Source of the DNA: Polaromonas sp.
GTDB taxonomy: Bacteria > Pseudomonadota > Gammaproteobacteria > Burkholderiales > Burkholderiaceae_C
Direction: 5' to 3'
Assembly: GCA_013298815.1 (NCBI GenBank)
Contig: JAAFJF010000006.1
Span: 505 to 64,504 of the forward strand
Length of the DNA: 64,000 nt
A program made the position numbers and the translations under genes. The notes beneath the pieces were generated by a model. The model worked only from the letters and a program-made list of their open reading frames with translations, searched no databases and was not told the origin of the DNA. Shown piece after piece: positions 51,072-60,756 of the stretch. Each line of letters begins with the position of its first letter. Position 1 is the stretch's first letter.

Positions 51072-54071
51072 ATGAAACGGATGCTAATCAACGCCACACA
51101 GACTGAAGAACGTCGTCTGGCCATTGTCGATGGACAAAAACTCCTCGATTACGAAATTGAAATCGAAGGGCGCGAACAGCGCAAAGGTAACATTTATCAA
51201 GCCATCGTGACGCGCGTTGAGCCGTCACTGGAAGCTTGTTTTGTGGATTACGGTGAAGATCGCCACGGCTTTTTGCCGTTCAAAGAAATCTCAAAAATGT
51301 ACTTTGCAGCGGGCGTCAGCCCCAGCCAAGCGCGCATTCAAGACGCCATCAAAGAAGGCCAGCAGCTCTTAGTTCAAGTTGAAAAAGAAGAGCGCGGCAA
51401 CAAAGGCGCGGCGTTAACCACGTTTGTATCCCTCGCTGGTCGTTACGTCGTTTTGATGCCAAACAACCCACGTGGTGGTGGTGTCAGCCGCCGCATTGAG
51501 GGTGACGACAGAGCCGAACTCAAAGAAAACATGGACCAATTGGAATATCCCAATGGTATGAGCATCATCGCCCGCACCGCTGGCATCGGCCGCAGTGCAC
51601 CAGAATTGCAATGGGATTTGAACTACTTGCTGAAACTTTGGACCGCCATTGACGGCGCAGCCAAAGGCGGCAAGGGCGCTTTCTTGATTTACCAAGAATC
51701 TAGTCTGGTGATTCGCGCCATTCGCGATTACTTCAACTCTGACATTGGCGACATATTGATCGACACCGACGATGTGTACGAGCAAGCGCAGCAATTCATG
51801 GCCCACGTGATGCCTGAGCACGCAGCCAAGGTCAAACGCTACCGCGACGACGCGCCGCTGTTCAGCCGCTTCCAAATCGAGCACCAAATCGAATCCGCCT
51901 ATGCCCGCACGGTGCAACTGCCAAGCGGCGGCGCGATTGTGATTGACCATACCGAGGCCTTGGTGTCTGTTGACGTTAACTCGGCACGCTCTATTCGCGG
52001 TGGTGACATTGAAGAAACAGCCACCCGCACTAACTTGGAAGCTGCCGAAGAAGTCGCCCGCCAGATGCGTTTGCGTGACTTGGGCGGTTTGGTCGTGATC
52101 GACTTTATCGACATGGACGAAAGCCGCAATCGCCGCGATGTTGAAAACCGCTTGCGCGATGCTTTGCGTCAAGACCGTGCCCGCGTCCAATTCGGCACGA
52201 TCAGCAAGTTCGGCCTGATGGAAATGAGCCGCCAGCGCCTGAAACCTGCGCTATCTGAAGGTGCGTCCATCCCTTGCCCACGCTGCGGCGGTGCTGGTCA
52301 TATCCGCGATACCGAGTCCAGCGCGCTGCAGATTTTGCGAATCATCCAAGAAGAGTCGCTGAAAGACAGCACCGCTTCTGTGTTGTGCCAAGTGCCGGTC
52401 GATGTAGCTTCGTTCTTGCTGAACGAAAAGCGCCAAGAGATCGCCAAAATCGAACTCAAACAGCGCATCAACGTGTTGATGGTGCCGAACAAGACACTGG
52501 AAACACCGAACTACCGCTTGGAACGCCTGAAACATGACGATCCACGTTTGGAAAACATCGAAGCTAGCTACAAACTGGCCGAAGAGGTGGAAGACCCAAC
52601 CGCTGTGACACGTCGTTCGCAAGAACCAACCAATAAGCAAGTGCCTATCATCAAAGGCGTGTTGCCTGATGCGCCAGCACCCGCTGCAGCGCCACGACCT
52701 GTGGCTGCACCGAATTCGACTGCACCTGTTGCGAAAGCATCTCCAGCTACTGCTAAAACAGCAAAACCTGCTGAAACTGGTTTCTTTGCTTGGGTTAAAG
52801 GGCTGTTTGGCGCAAGCAAACCAGCCGTTGCAGCGCCTGTACGTGCCACAGCTGATGGTGAAAAACGCAGCGATGGCCGCGGCAATGCTCAACGTAGCGA
52901 ACAACGCAACCCACGCGGTGAGCGTACTGAGCGACCTGAAGGCCAAGGCGAGCGCCGTGATGGCCGTGGCCGCAACACACGCGGTGGCCGTGGTGGCGAA
53001 CGCAATAGTGAGCGTACTGGTGAACGCAGCGCGGAACGTACGACTGAACGCCGTGACGAAGTTCGTAGCGAAGCCCGTACAGAAGGTCGTGCAGAGGGCC
53101 GCGTCGAAGGCAGAAGCGAAGGTCGTGGCCCTCGTCCAAACGGTCGCAATCAGCGCAATGAGCCGCGAGTTGATGCAGAAGGCAATCAAATTGCTGCAAA
53201 TAGTATAGCTACTCAGGCAGATAATGCGCCGACTGATGGCAATATTGACACTCAAAACAGAGCTCCCCGTCAAGGTAGTCGCCCTCCGCGGGGTGAGCGC
53301 GCTGAACGTGGTGAGCGCCCTGAACGCGCAGAGCGACCAGAGCGTGGTGAGCGCCGTGAACGTAGCGACCGTAACGGTTCTGAAGCTGTTGCCGGTGCCG
53401 GTGCCGGCGCAGGTGTTGTTGCAGCTGGTTTGGTAACGGCAGTTGTTGCTGATCAAGCCAGTTCTCAAGCAGGCTCTGACTCCCAAGGCATGACACAAGA
53501 TGCTGCGCCAGAAGGCCAACGCAACGAACGCCGCAGCCGTGACCGCTATGGTCGTGACCGCCGCGAACGCAATGGTGATCGTCCAGAGCGTGCTGAGCGT
53601 TTGGGAGATCAGTCTGTGGAATCCGCAACGAACGATGGTGCAGCTCAGACGGCCCCCGCACAAGCTGAATTTGTTAATTCACGCCGAGATACAGCACCTG
53701 CGGCGGCAGCCGATGTTGCCGCTGCAAATCCAGTGGCTTTAGCTGTCGCCCCTGTGGTAGTAGCTCCTGCGCCTGCACCTGCGGCGGCAGTAGCAACTAC
53801 CGTCATGCCAGTGGTCACGTCATACGCTTTACCCGTTTCGGATTTGGCGCATGTGGCAACGACATCAGGTTTGCAATGGGTAGGTTCTGACGCTGCAAAG
53901 ATTGCAGCTGCTCAAGCTGCTATTGCAGCTGAGCTAGCCAATGCACCCGCACATGTGCCACGCGAGCGCCCGCCTGCTGTCGCGGTTGAATCAGCCAACT
54001 TGGTTTTGGTAGAAACCAAGCGTGATTTGCGCGATATGCAACTACCTTTTGAAGCACCGACCGCTTCATAA
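51072..54071 (+). CDS. rne: ribonuclease E
   Basis: The 999-residue endoribonuclease organises RNA decay and rRNA/tRNA processing. The S1 domain is near residues 35-120 (RKGNIYQAIVTRVEPSLEA). The DNase I-like catalytic domain has VVIDFIDMDESRNRRDVE. The zinc-link CPRC is at residues 402-405, where E. coli has 404-407. The C-terminal half is disordered, with Arg/Glu/Gly-rich tracts and Ala/Pro segments, the scaffold region for the degradosome. A dispersed repeat is translated at about residues 712-722 (IATQADNAPT). A terminator follows. Confidence 0.97.
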   Translation: MKRMLINATQTEERRLAIVDGQKLLDYEIEIEGREQRKGNIYQAIVTRVEPSLEACFVDYGEDRHGFLPFKEISKMYFAAGVSPSQARIQDAIKEGQQLLVQVEKEERGNKGAALTTFVSLAGRYVVLMPNNPRGGGVSRRIEGDDRAELKENMDQLEYPNGMSIIARTAGIGRSAPELQWDLNYLLKLWTAIDGAAKGGKGAFLIYQESSLVIRAIRDYFNSDIGDILIDTDDVYEQAQQFMAHVMPEHAAKVKRYRDDAPLFSRFQIEHQIESAYARTVQLPSGGAIVIDHTEALVSVDVNSARSIRGGDIEETATRTNLEAAEEVARQMRLRDLGGLVVIDFIDMDESRNRRDVENRLRDALRQDRARVQFGTISKFGLMEMSRQRLKPALSEGASIPCPRCGGAGHIRDTESSALQILRIIQEESLKDSTASVLCQVPVDVASFLLNEKRQEIAKIELKQRINVLMVPNKTLETPNYRLERLKHDDPRLENIEASYKLAEEVEDPTAVTRRSQEPTNKQVPIIKGVLPDAPAPAAAPRPVAAPNSTAPVAKASPATAKTAKPAETGFFAWVKGLFGASKPAVAAPVRATADGEKRSDGRGNAQRSEQRNPRGERTERPEGQGERRDGRGRNTRGGRGGERNSERTGERSAERTTERRDEVRSEARTEGRAEGRVEGRSEGRGPRPNGRNQRNEPRVDAEGNQIAANSIATQADNAPTDGNIDTQNRAPRQGSRPPRGERAERGERPERAERPERGERRERSDRNGSEAVAGAGAGAGVVAAGLVTAVVADQASSQAGSDSQGMTQDAAPEGQRNERRSRDRYGRDRRERNGDRPERAERLGDQSVESATNDGAAQTAPAQAEFVNSRRDTAPAAAADVAAANPVALAVAPVVVAPAPAPAAAVATTVMPVVTSYALPVSDLAHVATTSGLQWVGSDAAKIAAAQAAIAAELANAPAHVPRERPPAVAVESANLVLVETKRDLRDMQLPFEAPTAS
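53205..53236 (+). repeat. dispersed repeat copy n (inside rne tail)
   Basis: The core reads ATAGCTACTCAGGCA, then GATAATGCGCC, then GACTGA. It is translated as IATQADNAPTD in the disordered C-terminal region of RNase E. The right end is eroded. Confidence 0.75.
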
Positions 54072-54089
54072 GAAATACGAGCCTCCCAT

Positions 54090-54126
54090 GAAAAGCCGCT
54101 GTCGCGCAAGCACAGCGGCTTTTTCG
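54090..54126 (+). terminator. rho-independent terminator after rne
   Basis: AAAGCCGCTGT pairs with ACAGCGGCTTT around CGCGCAAGC, followed by a T-run. It lies about 20 nt after the rne stop. Strong stem and tail. Confidence 0.9.
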
Positions 54127-54197
54127 TGGAAAATAACAGTCCGACATTGCTTTTTCAAGCGATCACCTATTTCGTTAACTTTTTAGGAAATCATACC

Positions 54198-54653
54198 GTG
54201 TCGATTTATGCAAAACTCGAAACGCTAGGCATCGTTTTACCCCCTGTTGCCATTCCTGCTGCCGCTTATGTCCCTTTTGTCAAAACGGGCAACTTGGTTT
54301 TTTTAAGCGGTCATATCGCTAAAAAAAATGGCAAAGCATGGGTTGGACAATTCGGAAAAAATATGACAACAGAAGAAGGGAAAGCAGCCGCACGCAGCAT
54401 TGCTATCGATTTGATGGGAACATTACATGCGGCTGTAGGCGATTTGAACCAGGTCAAACGCATCGTCAAAGTAATGAGTTTGGTGAATTCAACGGGTGAT
54501 TTCACCGAACAGCATTTGGTGACAAATGGTTGCTCTGAACTTCTGGGTGACGTCTTCGGGCCTACAGTTGGCGCGCATGCCCGCAGCGCCTTTGGTGTGG
54601 CTCAAATTCCTATGGGCGCTTGCGTAGAGATTGAACTGATCGCTGAAGTTTAA
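54198..54653 (+). CDS. RidA/YjgF-family protein
   Basis: I chose the GTG at 54198, preceded by AGGAAA, giving 151 residues starting SIYAKLETLG. The fold markers are AYVPFVKTGNLVFLSGHIAKKNG, GDLNQVKRIVKVMSLVNST and HARSAFGVAQIPMGACVEIELIAEV, typical of the longer RidA-like branch. RidA hydrolyses reactive enamine/imine intermediates; this subgroup lacks confirmed activity. It follows the rne terminator, so it likely has its own promoter. Confidence 0.88.
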   Translation: MSIYAKLETLGIVLPPVAIPAAAYVPFVKTGNLVFLSGHIAKKNGKAWVGQFGKNMTTEEGKAAARSIAIDLMGTLHAAVGDLNQVKRIVKVMSLVNSTGDFTEQHLVTNGCSELLGDVFGPTVGAHARSAFGVAQIPMGACVEIELIAEV

Positions 54654-54784
54654 AAAAATACCGAAAAGTAGTCGGTGTTTACCCTCAAAAATTCATGATG
54701 TGAAATGCTCTTTCGCAATTTAGTGCGCAAACGATTATCATCGTGCCAATTTATGACAAAACGCTTTTACGGTGATGTTTCGTC

Positions 54785-55357
54785 ATGCGCCAGTTTTTTA
54801 ACTCTTGGAGCACTTCTGTGAATGGACTACTAAAACTCGCTTTCGGCGTGGATTGGATCAATGAAAAATTTGGGGTTATAGCCTCTTGGACTGTGTTATT
54901 TGCTGCAATGGTTTCGGCAGCGAACGCATTCGTTCGCTATGGTTTTAACTGGAGTTCCAACTCCTTTACGGAAATACAGTGGTATTTTTTCGCCTACATG
55001 GTTATGGTGGGCGCGCCGATCGTACTTAAACTAAATGAACATGTTCGTGTTGACTTGATCTACGGCAAACTCAAGGGCAATCGCCCTGTTTACGTCGATT
55101 TATTTGGCCTAACTTTCTTTCTTCTGCCAGTTATCAGCATGTTGGCATACCTGTCTTGGCCATATTTTTTAAACACTTTTAGCTCAGGTGAAATGTCGCA
55201 AAATGCTGGTGGTTTGATACGTTGGCCTGCCGTCTTGGCACTACCGCTTGGTTTTGCGTTGATGTGGTTTCAAGGATGGTCAGAAATTATCAAACGTGTA
55301 GCCTACCTGACAGGTCACTACCAAATGGACACCCATTACGAAAAGCCGTTGCAATAA
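54785..55357 (+). CDS. TRAP transporter small permease (DctQ-type)
   Basis: The 190-residue membrane protein has four predicted helices and the DctQ features VSAANAFVRYGFNWSSNSFTEIQWYFFAYMV and LNEHVRVDLIYGKL. It pairs with the large permease 74 nt downstream. The solute-binding gene is encoded convergently (57554-58636), and together they probably take up a 2-oxo acid or related monocarboxylate. Confidence 0.9.
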   Translation: MRQFFNSWSTSVNGLLKLAFGVDWINEKFGVIASWTVLFAAMVSAANAFVRYGFNWSSNSFTEIQWYFFAYMVMVGAPIVLKLNEHVRVDLIYGKLKGNRPVYVDLFGLTFFLLPVISMLAYLSWPYFLNTFSSGEMSQNAGGLIRWPAVLALPLGFALMWFQGWSEIIKRVAYLTGHYQMDTHYEKPLQ

Positions 55358-55431
55358 GCGTAGCTGTGTTCACACAAATACATTTACGAAAAGCTATTGA
55401 ACTTATTGCAATAAAAATTTAGGATTTAAAA

Positions 55432-56925
55432 ATGGAAATGGTCAATTTCGCACCCGTCATGTTTGCCGGGCTTATCGTTATCATGCTGATCGGATTTCCG
55501 GTTGCATTCTCACTCGCGGCTTTGGGTTTAGGCAGCGCTTTTTATGCCATTCAAATGGGTTGGTTTCCAGCTGCATTTATGGGCAACTTGCCTATTTCAT
55601 TGTTCTCTATTTTGAACAATGAGCTGCTATTAGCTATACCGTTTTTCACCTTCATGGGTACAATTTTAGAAAAATGCGGCTTAGCAGAAGATATGCTTGA
55701 CTCCATGGGTCAATTGTTCGGACCCAAACGTGGTGGTATCGGCTACTCCGTCATTATTGTTGGCTTTATTTTGGGTGCTATCACGGGAACAGTGGCTGGT
55801 CAAGTGATCGCTATGGCACTGATTTCTCTGCCAGTGATGATGAAATATAACTACAACATGCGATATGCAACAGGCGTATTAGCGGCTTCAGGCACGATCA
55901 CCCAGCTCGTTCCCCCATCTTTGGTCTTAGTTGTTTTAGCGGATCAATTAGGTAAACCAGTAGGTGATATGTACAAAGGCGCGTGGGGTCCTTCTCTGTT
56001 GCAAGTAGCTATGTTTGCACTGTACACGTTTGCGCTGACACGCATAAAGCCTGATTATTTACCGGCCATCCCGCGCACTGAGCGCACTTTAGACGGTTGG
56101 GCGTTGTGGAAAAAATGCTTGCGTGGCATCGTGCCTTCCGCTATTTTGATTTTCACCGTGCTTGGCTCTATGGGTGGCCTGCCATTCCAAGACACCGCCA
56201 TTGCAACGCCGACTGAAGCTGGCGCTATGGGCGTAGTAGGTGCTTTGATATTGGCTGCCATGTCCAAACGTCTGACACCTGCGCTGATTTGGGAGGCGAT
56301 GAGTGGCACTATGCGTTTAACAGCGATGGTGGTGTTTATTCTGATTGGTTCACGCGTTTTTAGCCAAGTATTTCAAGGCGTAGATGGTGCGAAATGGGTT
56401 GAGCATTTGCTGACCGGTTTGCCAGGCGGGCAAGTAGGCTTCTTAATTGTGGTTAACGTGTTTGTATTTTTCTTAGCATTCTTTTTAGACTTCTTTGAAA
56501 TTGCATTCATTATTGTTCCTATGCTTGCACCCGTAGCAGACAAACTGGGGATCGACTTGATATGGTTTGGGGTACTTCTATGTGTGAACCTGCAAACCAG
56601 TTTTATGCACCCGCCATTTGGATTTGCTTTGTTCTATTTACGCGGTATTGCTGATACTTTGTTCAAAGACAAACGCATCCCTGTGCCTGTGAAATCCAAC
56701 GATATCTACATGGGTGCAATCCCTTGGGTTATCATGCAAATCATTCTGGTGTTTGTGGTTATTTTTGTACCGCAGTCGGTAACTATGTTCTTGGACAAAG
56801 AGGTCAAGATAGACGTTGACAAAGTGCAAATTGAAATGCAAGTCGATCCAACTAAAACGCAGTCCAGCGCGGCAGAGGATCAGCGAAAAATGGACGAATT
56901 ATTTAAAGATGCTATCAAAAAATAA
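55432..56925 (+). CDS. TRAP transporter large permease (DctM-type)
   Basis: The 497 residues have about 12 membrane helices and the DctM core: PFFTFMGTILEKCGLAEDML, ATGVLAASGTITQLVPPSLVLVVLADQLG and FFEIAFIIVPMLAPVADKLGI. A charged C-terminal tail of about 45 residues (KVQIEMQVDPTKTQSSAAED) is longer than in the second TRAP permease of this window (428 residues). It drives sodium-coupled uptake. Confidence 0.92.
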   Translation: MEMVNFAPVMFAGLIVIMLIGFPVAFSLAALGLGSAFYAIQMGWFPAAFMGNLPISLFSILNNELLLAIPFFTFMGTILEKCGLAEDMLDSMGQLFGPKRGGIGYSVIIVGFILGAITGTVAGQVIAMALISLPVMMKYNYNMRYATGVLAASGTITQLVPPSLVLVVLADQLGKPVGDMYKGAWGPSLLQVAMFALYTFALTRIKPDYLPAIPRTERTLDGWALWKKCLRGIVPSAILIFTVLGSMGGLPFQDTAIATPTEAGAMGVVGALILAAMSKRLTPALIWEAMSGTMRLTAMVVFILIGSRVFSQVFQGVDGAKWVEHLLTGLPGGQVGFLIVVNVFVFFLAFFLDFFEIAFIIVPMLAPVADKLGIDLIWFGVLLCVNLQTSFMHPPFGFALFYLRGIADTLFKDKRIPVPVKSNDIYMGAIPWVIMQIILVFVVIFVPQSVTMFLDKEVKIDVDKVQIEMQVDPTKTQSSAAEDQRKMDELFKDAIKK

Positions 56926-56936
56926 GTCTTTAAAGT

Positions 56937-57410
56937 ATGGATTCTAAAGGTTGGCCTTTACCGCTCGTACTTGATCTTACAACAGACCAAGTAATCAGTG
57001 GTAAAGCCTTTTCAATCACTTTTCGTGTGCTTTCCTTACTACTTGTAGAGGGTATAGCATGGTGGGCTTATGTGCTTTGGGTCAACGACAAATTAGGGAC
57101 ATCGGTGACCAGCAGTTCACTATGGCTGCTAGCTGCATTAGCTTTAATGATCATCACGGTCTTTTATGTGTTTCGCAGCATCACTTCGATTAGCACTCAA
57201 CATCTAAAACAAAGTTGGATTTGGGATAAAGAAATGCTAGTTGCTGATCTTGCCTATGCAAAACTTATTAGATTGCGTGGTTTTGAATGGTTGATAGCAC
57301 CAAGACTTTATGCCAGAACCCATGGCGGTAAATTTGCTTCGTTTTATGGATCCACGCCCGATGTGTTGAAGCAATTTGAGAGTATCAGCAACAAGCTTAG
57401 CTTGAAGTGA
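56937..57410 (+). CDS. hypothetical membrane protein linked to the TRAP permeases
   Basis: This 157-residue protein has two hydrophobic segments (around residues 27-51 and 60-82) and a basic cytoplasmic tail. I do not recognise the family. It starts 11 nt after dctM and ends before a bidirectional terminator, so it is the last gene of this operon. A role in transport is only suggested by position. Confidence 0.7.
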   Translation: MDSKGWPLPLVLDLTTDQVISGKAFSITFRVLSLLLVEGIAWWAYVLWVNDKLGTSVTSSSLWLLAALALMIITVFYVFRSITSISTQHLKQSWIWDKEMLVADLAYAKLIRLRGFEWLIAPRLYARTHGGKFASFYGSTPDVLKQFESISNKLSLK

Positions 57411-57435
57411 AATCTATCACGTAGCAAAAATCAAG

Positions 57436-57467
57436 TCAAAAAAAACCCCGAATCTCGGGGGTTTTTT
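57436..57467. terminator. bidirectional rho-independent terminator
   Basis: An A-run, CCCCG-aatct-CGGGG and a T-run of six form a symmetric terminator between the convergent membrane-protein gene and dctP. Confidence 0.88.
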
Positions 57468-57553
57468 GTACAAAATAAGTTCAGCTGAAAATACGGCTTT
57501 TTTTATTACATACCCAAGTCACCATAACAGTGAGCTTGGGCATTGCGATAAGT

Positions 57554-58636
57554 TTACAGCTTTTGGGCTTGCATGAAGTCATCAAAACCTGCTTCAGCAA
57601 ATCTGAACCAGAGATTTGAATCAGCACGGAATTTCGAGTAATCGCTGTAGATTTTTTTCCAGTCTTGGTTCTTTTCTGACAACTCAGCATACAGTGCCAT
57701 AGACTCCTTAAACGCCAAGTCCATCACATCTTTTGGAAAGCGCTGAAGCTTGGTGCCAGCACCAACCAACTGCTTCAAAGCAGTTGGATTTTTAGCATCA
57801 TATTTAGCTTGCATATCAGTATGTGCATAGGCAGAAGCAGACTCAATGATTGCTTTATTTTCTGCCGATAAGGTATTGAATGCTTTTTGATTGATGAAGA
57901 AATCTAACTGAGGACCACCCTCCCACCAGCCTGGGTAGTAATAGTTTGGCGCTACTTTGTTGAAGCCTAACTTCAAGTCATCGTAAGGGCCAACCCATTC
58001 AGCAGAGTCAATCGTTCCTTTCTCCAACGCCGTGTAGATCTCGCCTCCTGGGATGTTTTGTGGAACACCGCCCATGCGCTCAAAAACGCGACCAGCGAAA
58101 CCACCGATACGCATTTTCATGCCCTTGAGGTCAGCAGCAGATTTGATTTCTTTACGGTACCAACCGCCCATTTGTGCACCGGTGTTGCCGCCTGGGAAGT
58201 TGATAATATCGTATTTGGCGTAAAACTCACGCATCAGCTTCAAGCCATTGCCTTCGTACATCCAAGCTGTCATTTGGCGACTGTTTAAACCAAATGGAAT
58301 AGCGCAACCCAGTGCAAACACTTCGTTCTTACCGTGAAAGTAGTAAGGTGCTGTATGCGCCATCTCGATTGAGCCTTGTTGCACAGCATCAACCACACCA
58401 AATGGCGGTGTAATCTCGCCACCAGCATGAACAGAGATTTCAAACTTACCACCAGACATAGCTTTGACTTTGGCTGCAAAAACTTCAGCTGCGCCAAAAA
58501 TAGTGTCGAGCGCTTTAGGAAAGCTCGATGACAGACGCCAGCGCACTGCTGCTTGAGCATTAACAACTGCAGGTGCAACACCAGCAGCTAAAACGCCTGC
58601 AATACCAGCGTTTTTAATAAGGGAACGACGATCCAT
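57554..58636 (-). CDS. TRAP transporter solute-binding protein (DctP/TakP-like, Tat signal)
   Basis: The 360 residues start with a twin-arginine signal (MDRRSLIKNAGIAGVLAAGV). HTAPYYFHGKNEVFALGCAIPFG, GGWYRKEIKSAADLKGMKMRIGG and SAEWVGPYDDLKLGF match the TakP/2-oxo-acid-binding branch of TRAP binding proteins; the central Arg and Trp-Val-Gly segment hold the carboxylate. It is transcribed toward its putative permease genes, an unusual convergent arrangement. Confidence 0.9.
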   Translation of the reverse strand: MDRRSLIKNAGIAGVLAAGVAPAVVNAQAAVRWRLSSSFPKALDTIFGAAEVFAAKVKAMSGGKFEISVHAGGEITPPFGVVDAVQQGSIEMAHTAPYYFHGKNEVFALGCAIPFGLNSRQMTAWMYEGNGLKLMREFYAKYDIINFPGGNTGAQMGGWYRKEIKSAADLKGMKMRIGGFAGRVFERMGGVPQNIPGGEIYTALEKGTIDSAEWVGPYDDLKLGFNKVAPNYYYPGWWEGGPQLDFFINQKAFNTLSAENKAIIESASAYAHTDMQAKYDAKNPTALKQLVGAGTKLQRFPKDVMDLAFKESMALYAELSEKNQDWKKIYSDYSKFRADSNLWFRFAEAGFDDFMQAQKL

Positions 58637-58788
58637 GTGATTTACTCCGAGAGGTTAAGTTACATAATCCGAATGCCTTGTGAGCGAACGAAGACCAGTA
58701 GTGATCACCTACGATTGTAGGAAACTTCATGGTAACTTTGGTGCGGGTTTTCCCTCGAACTGCCTAAAGTTCTTAACTAAAGATCAGT

Positions 58789-60672
58789 TTAGACACGTTG
58801 AATAAATGCGCCGATTGAAGCCTCGATACCTAAAGCGTCTAAACCTTGCATAGACAGCAATTTGACAGGGTCGCCATGTTCAATAAAAACATCTGGCAAA
58901 CCAAGTTGCAGCAACGGTTTTATCAACATTAAGGTTTGCAACGCCTCACCCACCGCGCTGCCAGCACCACCCATGATTGCCCCCTCTTCCACGGTGACCA
59001 AAACATCATGTGTCTCCGCTATTTGCTTCAACATGTCAACATCCAAGGGTTTAACCCAGCGCATATTGACAACAGTGGCATCGATTTTTTCAGCGACGGC
59101 TAAGGCAGGCTGCAACATCGTGCCAAACGCCAAGATTGCGACTTTTTTGCTTTGATTTTTAACATCGCGCCTGATTTCGGCTTTGGCATACGGCAAAGCT
59201 GTCAATGACGCATCAACCATGACGCCCGCACCAGCACCACGCGGGTAACGCACGGCAACCGGGTGGTTTTGCTCAAACGCTGTAGTGAGCAATTGACGAC
59301 ATTCATTCTCATCTGCTGGGCAAGCAATGCTCATGTTTGGGATACAGCGCAGGTATGGTATGTCATATGCGCCAGCGTGAGTTGCGCCATCCGCGCCTAC
59401 CAAGCCTGCCCGGTCTAGTGCAAACACAACGGGTAGATTTTGCAAAGCAACGTCATGTATCAGCTGGTCATACGCACGTTGTAAAAACGTGGAATAAATC
59501 GCGACGACTGGCTTTAAACCTTCGCAGGCCAAGCCTCCAGCAAATGTCACCGCATGCTGCTCTGCAATGCCCACATCAAAATAACGCTCAGGAAAGCGCT
59601 TCTCAAACTCAACCATGCCAGAGCCTTCGCGCATGGCGGGCGTAATACCGACCAAGCGATTGTCTTTCTCAGCCATGTCACACAACCATTGACCAAACAC
59701 TTGCGTAAAGGTAGTTTTGGCAGGTGTGGTGGCTTTTTGCAGGCCAATACTGGGATCAAACTTACCTGGGCCATGGTAGGCCACAGGGTCAGCTTCAGCT
59801 AATTTGTAGCCTTGCCCCTTTTTCGTCACGACATGCAAAAACTGCGGGCCTGTTAGCTGTTTGATGTTTTCTAGTGTCGGAATCAAAGACTCTAAATCGT
59901 GCCCATCAATCGGCCCAATGTAATTAAAGCCAAACTTCTCAAACAAAGTAGCCGGCACGACCATACCTTTAGCATGTTCCTCGAATCGCTTCGCTAGCTC
60001 AAACAATGGTGGCGCAACTTTCAAAACTTGCTTACCAGCATTTTTCGCTGCAGCGTAAAACCGACCACTCATTAGCTGCGCCAAGTAGCGATTCAAAGCG
60101 CCTACAGGCGGGCTGATACTCATGTCGTTGTCGTTCAAAATGACCAGCAAATTGCAATCGGCTACGCCAGCGTTGTTCAGCGCCTCAAACGCCATGCCAG
60201 CTGTCATCGCGCCATCACCAATGATGGCTACTGAATACCGCTCATCGCCTTTGATTTTTGCAGCCAATGCCATACCTAAAGCGGCTGAAATACTGGTACT
60301 TGAGTGCGCAGTACCAAACGTGTCGTAATCGCTTTCTTTGCGCATGGGAAAACCGGACAAACCTCCCAACATTCGCAAGGTGTCCATGCGATTGCGCCGC
60401 CCTGTTAAAATTTTGTGCGGGTAAGTTTGATGTCCCACATCCCAAACTAAGCGATCTTCAGGTGTATTAAAAACGTAATGCAACGCGACTGTGAGCTCAA
60501 CGGTTCCCAGATTAGAACTGAGATGACCACCTGTTTTAGACACACTATCTAGTAAATAAGAGCGCAGCTCGTCAGCAACAATGCCAAGCTGCTCGCGGGG
60601 CAACGTGCGCAAATCGGCAGGGTCATTAATCGTCTCTAACAACGGATAAGAAGTAGGCAATGGAAAGTTCAT
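58789..60672 (-). CDS. dxs: 1-deoxy-D-xylulose-5-phosphate synthase
   Basis: The 627-residue thiamine-diphosphate enzyme makes DXP from pyruvate and glyceraldehyde-3-phosphate, the first step of the MEP isoprenoid pathway. Seen are [14 protein letters not shown], the ThDP-binding [18 protein letters not shown] with [19 protein letters not shown], and [17 protein letters not shown]. It lies downstream of ispA, so both isoprenoid genes are on one strand, with a dispersed repeat between. Confidence 0.97.
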   Translation of the reverse strand: MNFPLPTSYPLLETINDPADLRTLPREQLGIVADELRSYLLDSVSKTGGHLSSNLGTVELTVALHYVFNTPEDRLVWDVGHQTYPHKILTGRRNRMDTLRMLGGLSGFPMRKESDYDTFGTAHSSTSISAALGMALAAKIKGDERYSVAIIGDGAMTAGMAFEALNNAGVADCNLLVILNDNDMSISPPVGALNRYLAQLMSGRFYAAAKNAGKQVLKVAPPLFELAKRFEEHAKGMVVPATLFEKFGFNYIGPIDGHDLESLIPTLENIKQLTGPQFLHVVTKKGQGYKLAEADPVAYHGPGKFDPSIGLQKATTPAKTTFTQVFGQWLCDMAEKDNRLVGITPAMREGSGMVEFEKRFPERYFDVGIAEQHAVTFAGGLACEGLKPVVAIYSTFLQRAYDQLIHDVALQNLPVVFALDRAGLVGADGATHAGAYDIPYLRCIPNMSIACPADENECRQLLTTAFEQNHPVAVRYPRGAGAGVMVDASLTALPYAKAEIRRDVKNQSKKVAILAFGTMLQPALAVAEKIDATVVNMRWVKPLDVDMLKQIAETHDVLVTVEEGAIMGGAGSAVGEALQTLMLIKPLLQLGLPDVFIEHGDPVKLLSMQGLDALGIEASIGAFIQRV

Positions 60673-60683
60673 TTGCTATAAAT

Positions 60684-60717
60684 ATAGCAGCAGCTTAGGC
60701 AGTAAAATAGCCGGCCA
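60684..60717 (+). repeat. dispersed repeat copy o (between ispA and dxs)
   Basis: The core reads ATAGCAGCAGCTTAGGCA, then GTAAAATAGCC, then GGCCA. It is slightly lengthened at the left and eroded at the right. It lies just upstream of the dxs start and downstream of ispA. Confidence 0.75.
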
Positions 60718-60756
60718 CAGCCATATATTGATTATGTATTGGTAAGTATAAATTCG

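Noticed and set aside
52251-53663. 470-codon open frame opposite rne
   Set aside because: It is antisense to a clear RNase E gene, has a Thr/Ala/Cys-rich low-complexity composition and no recognisable domain; it is a shadow of the biased rne codons.
55385-55425. Possible extra repeat copy before the first dctM
   Set aside because: Only AGCTATT and GCAATAAAAAT match, with an insertion between; too little to call.
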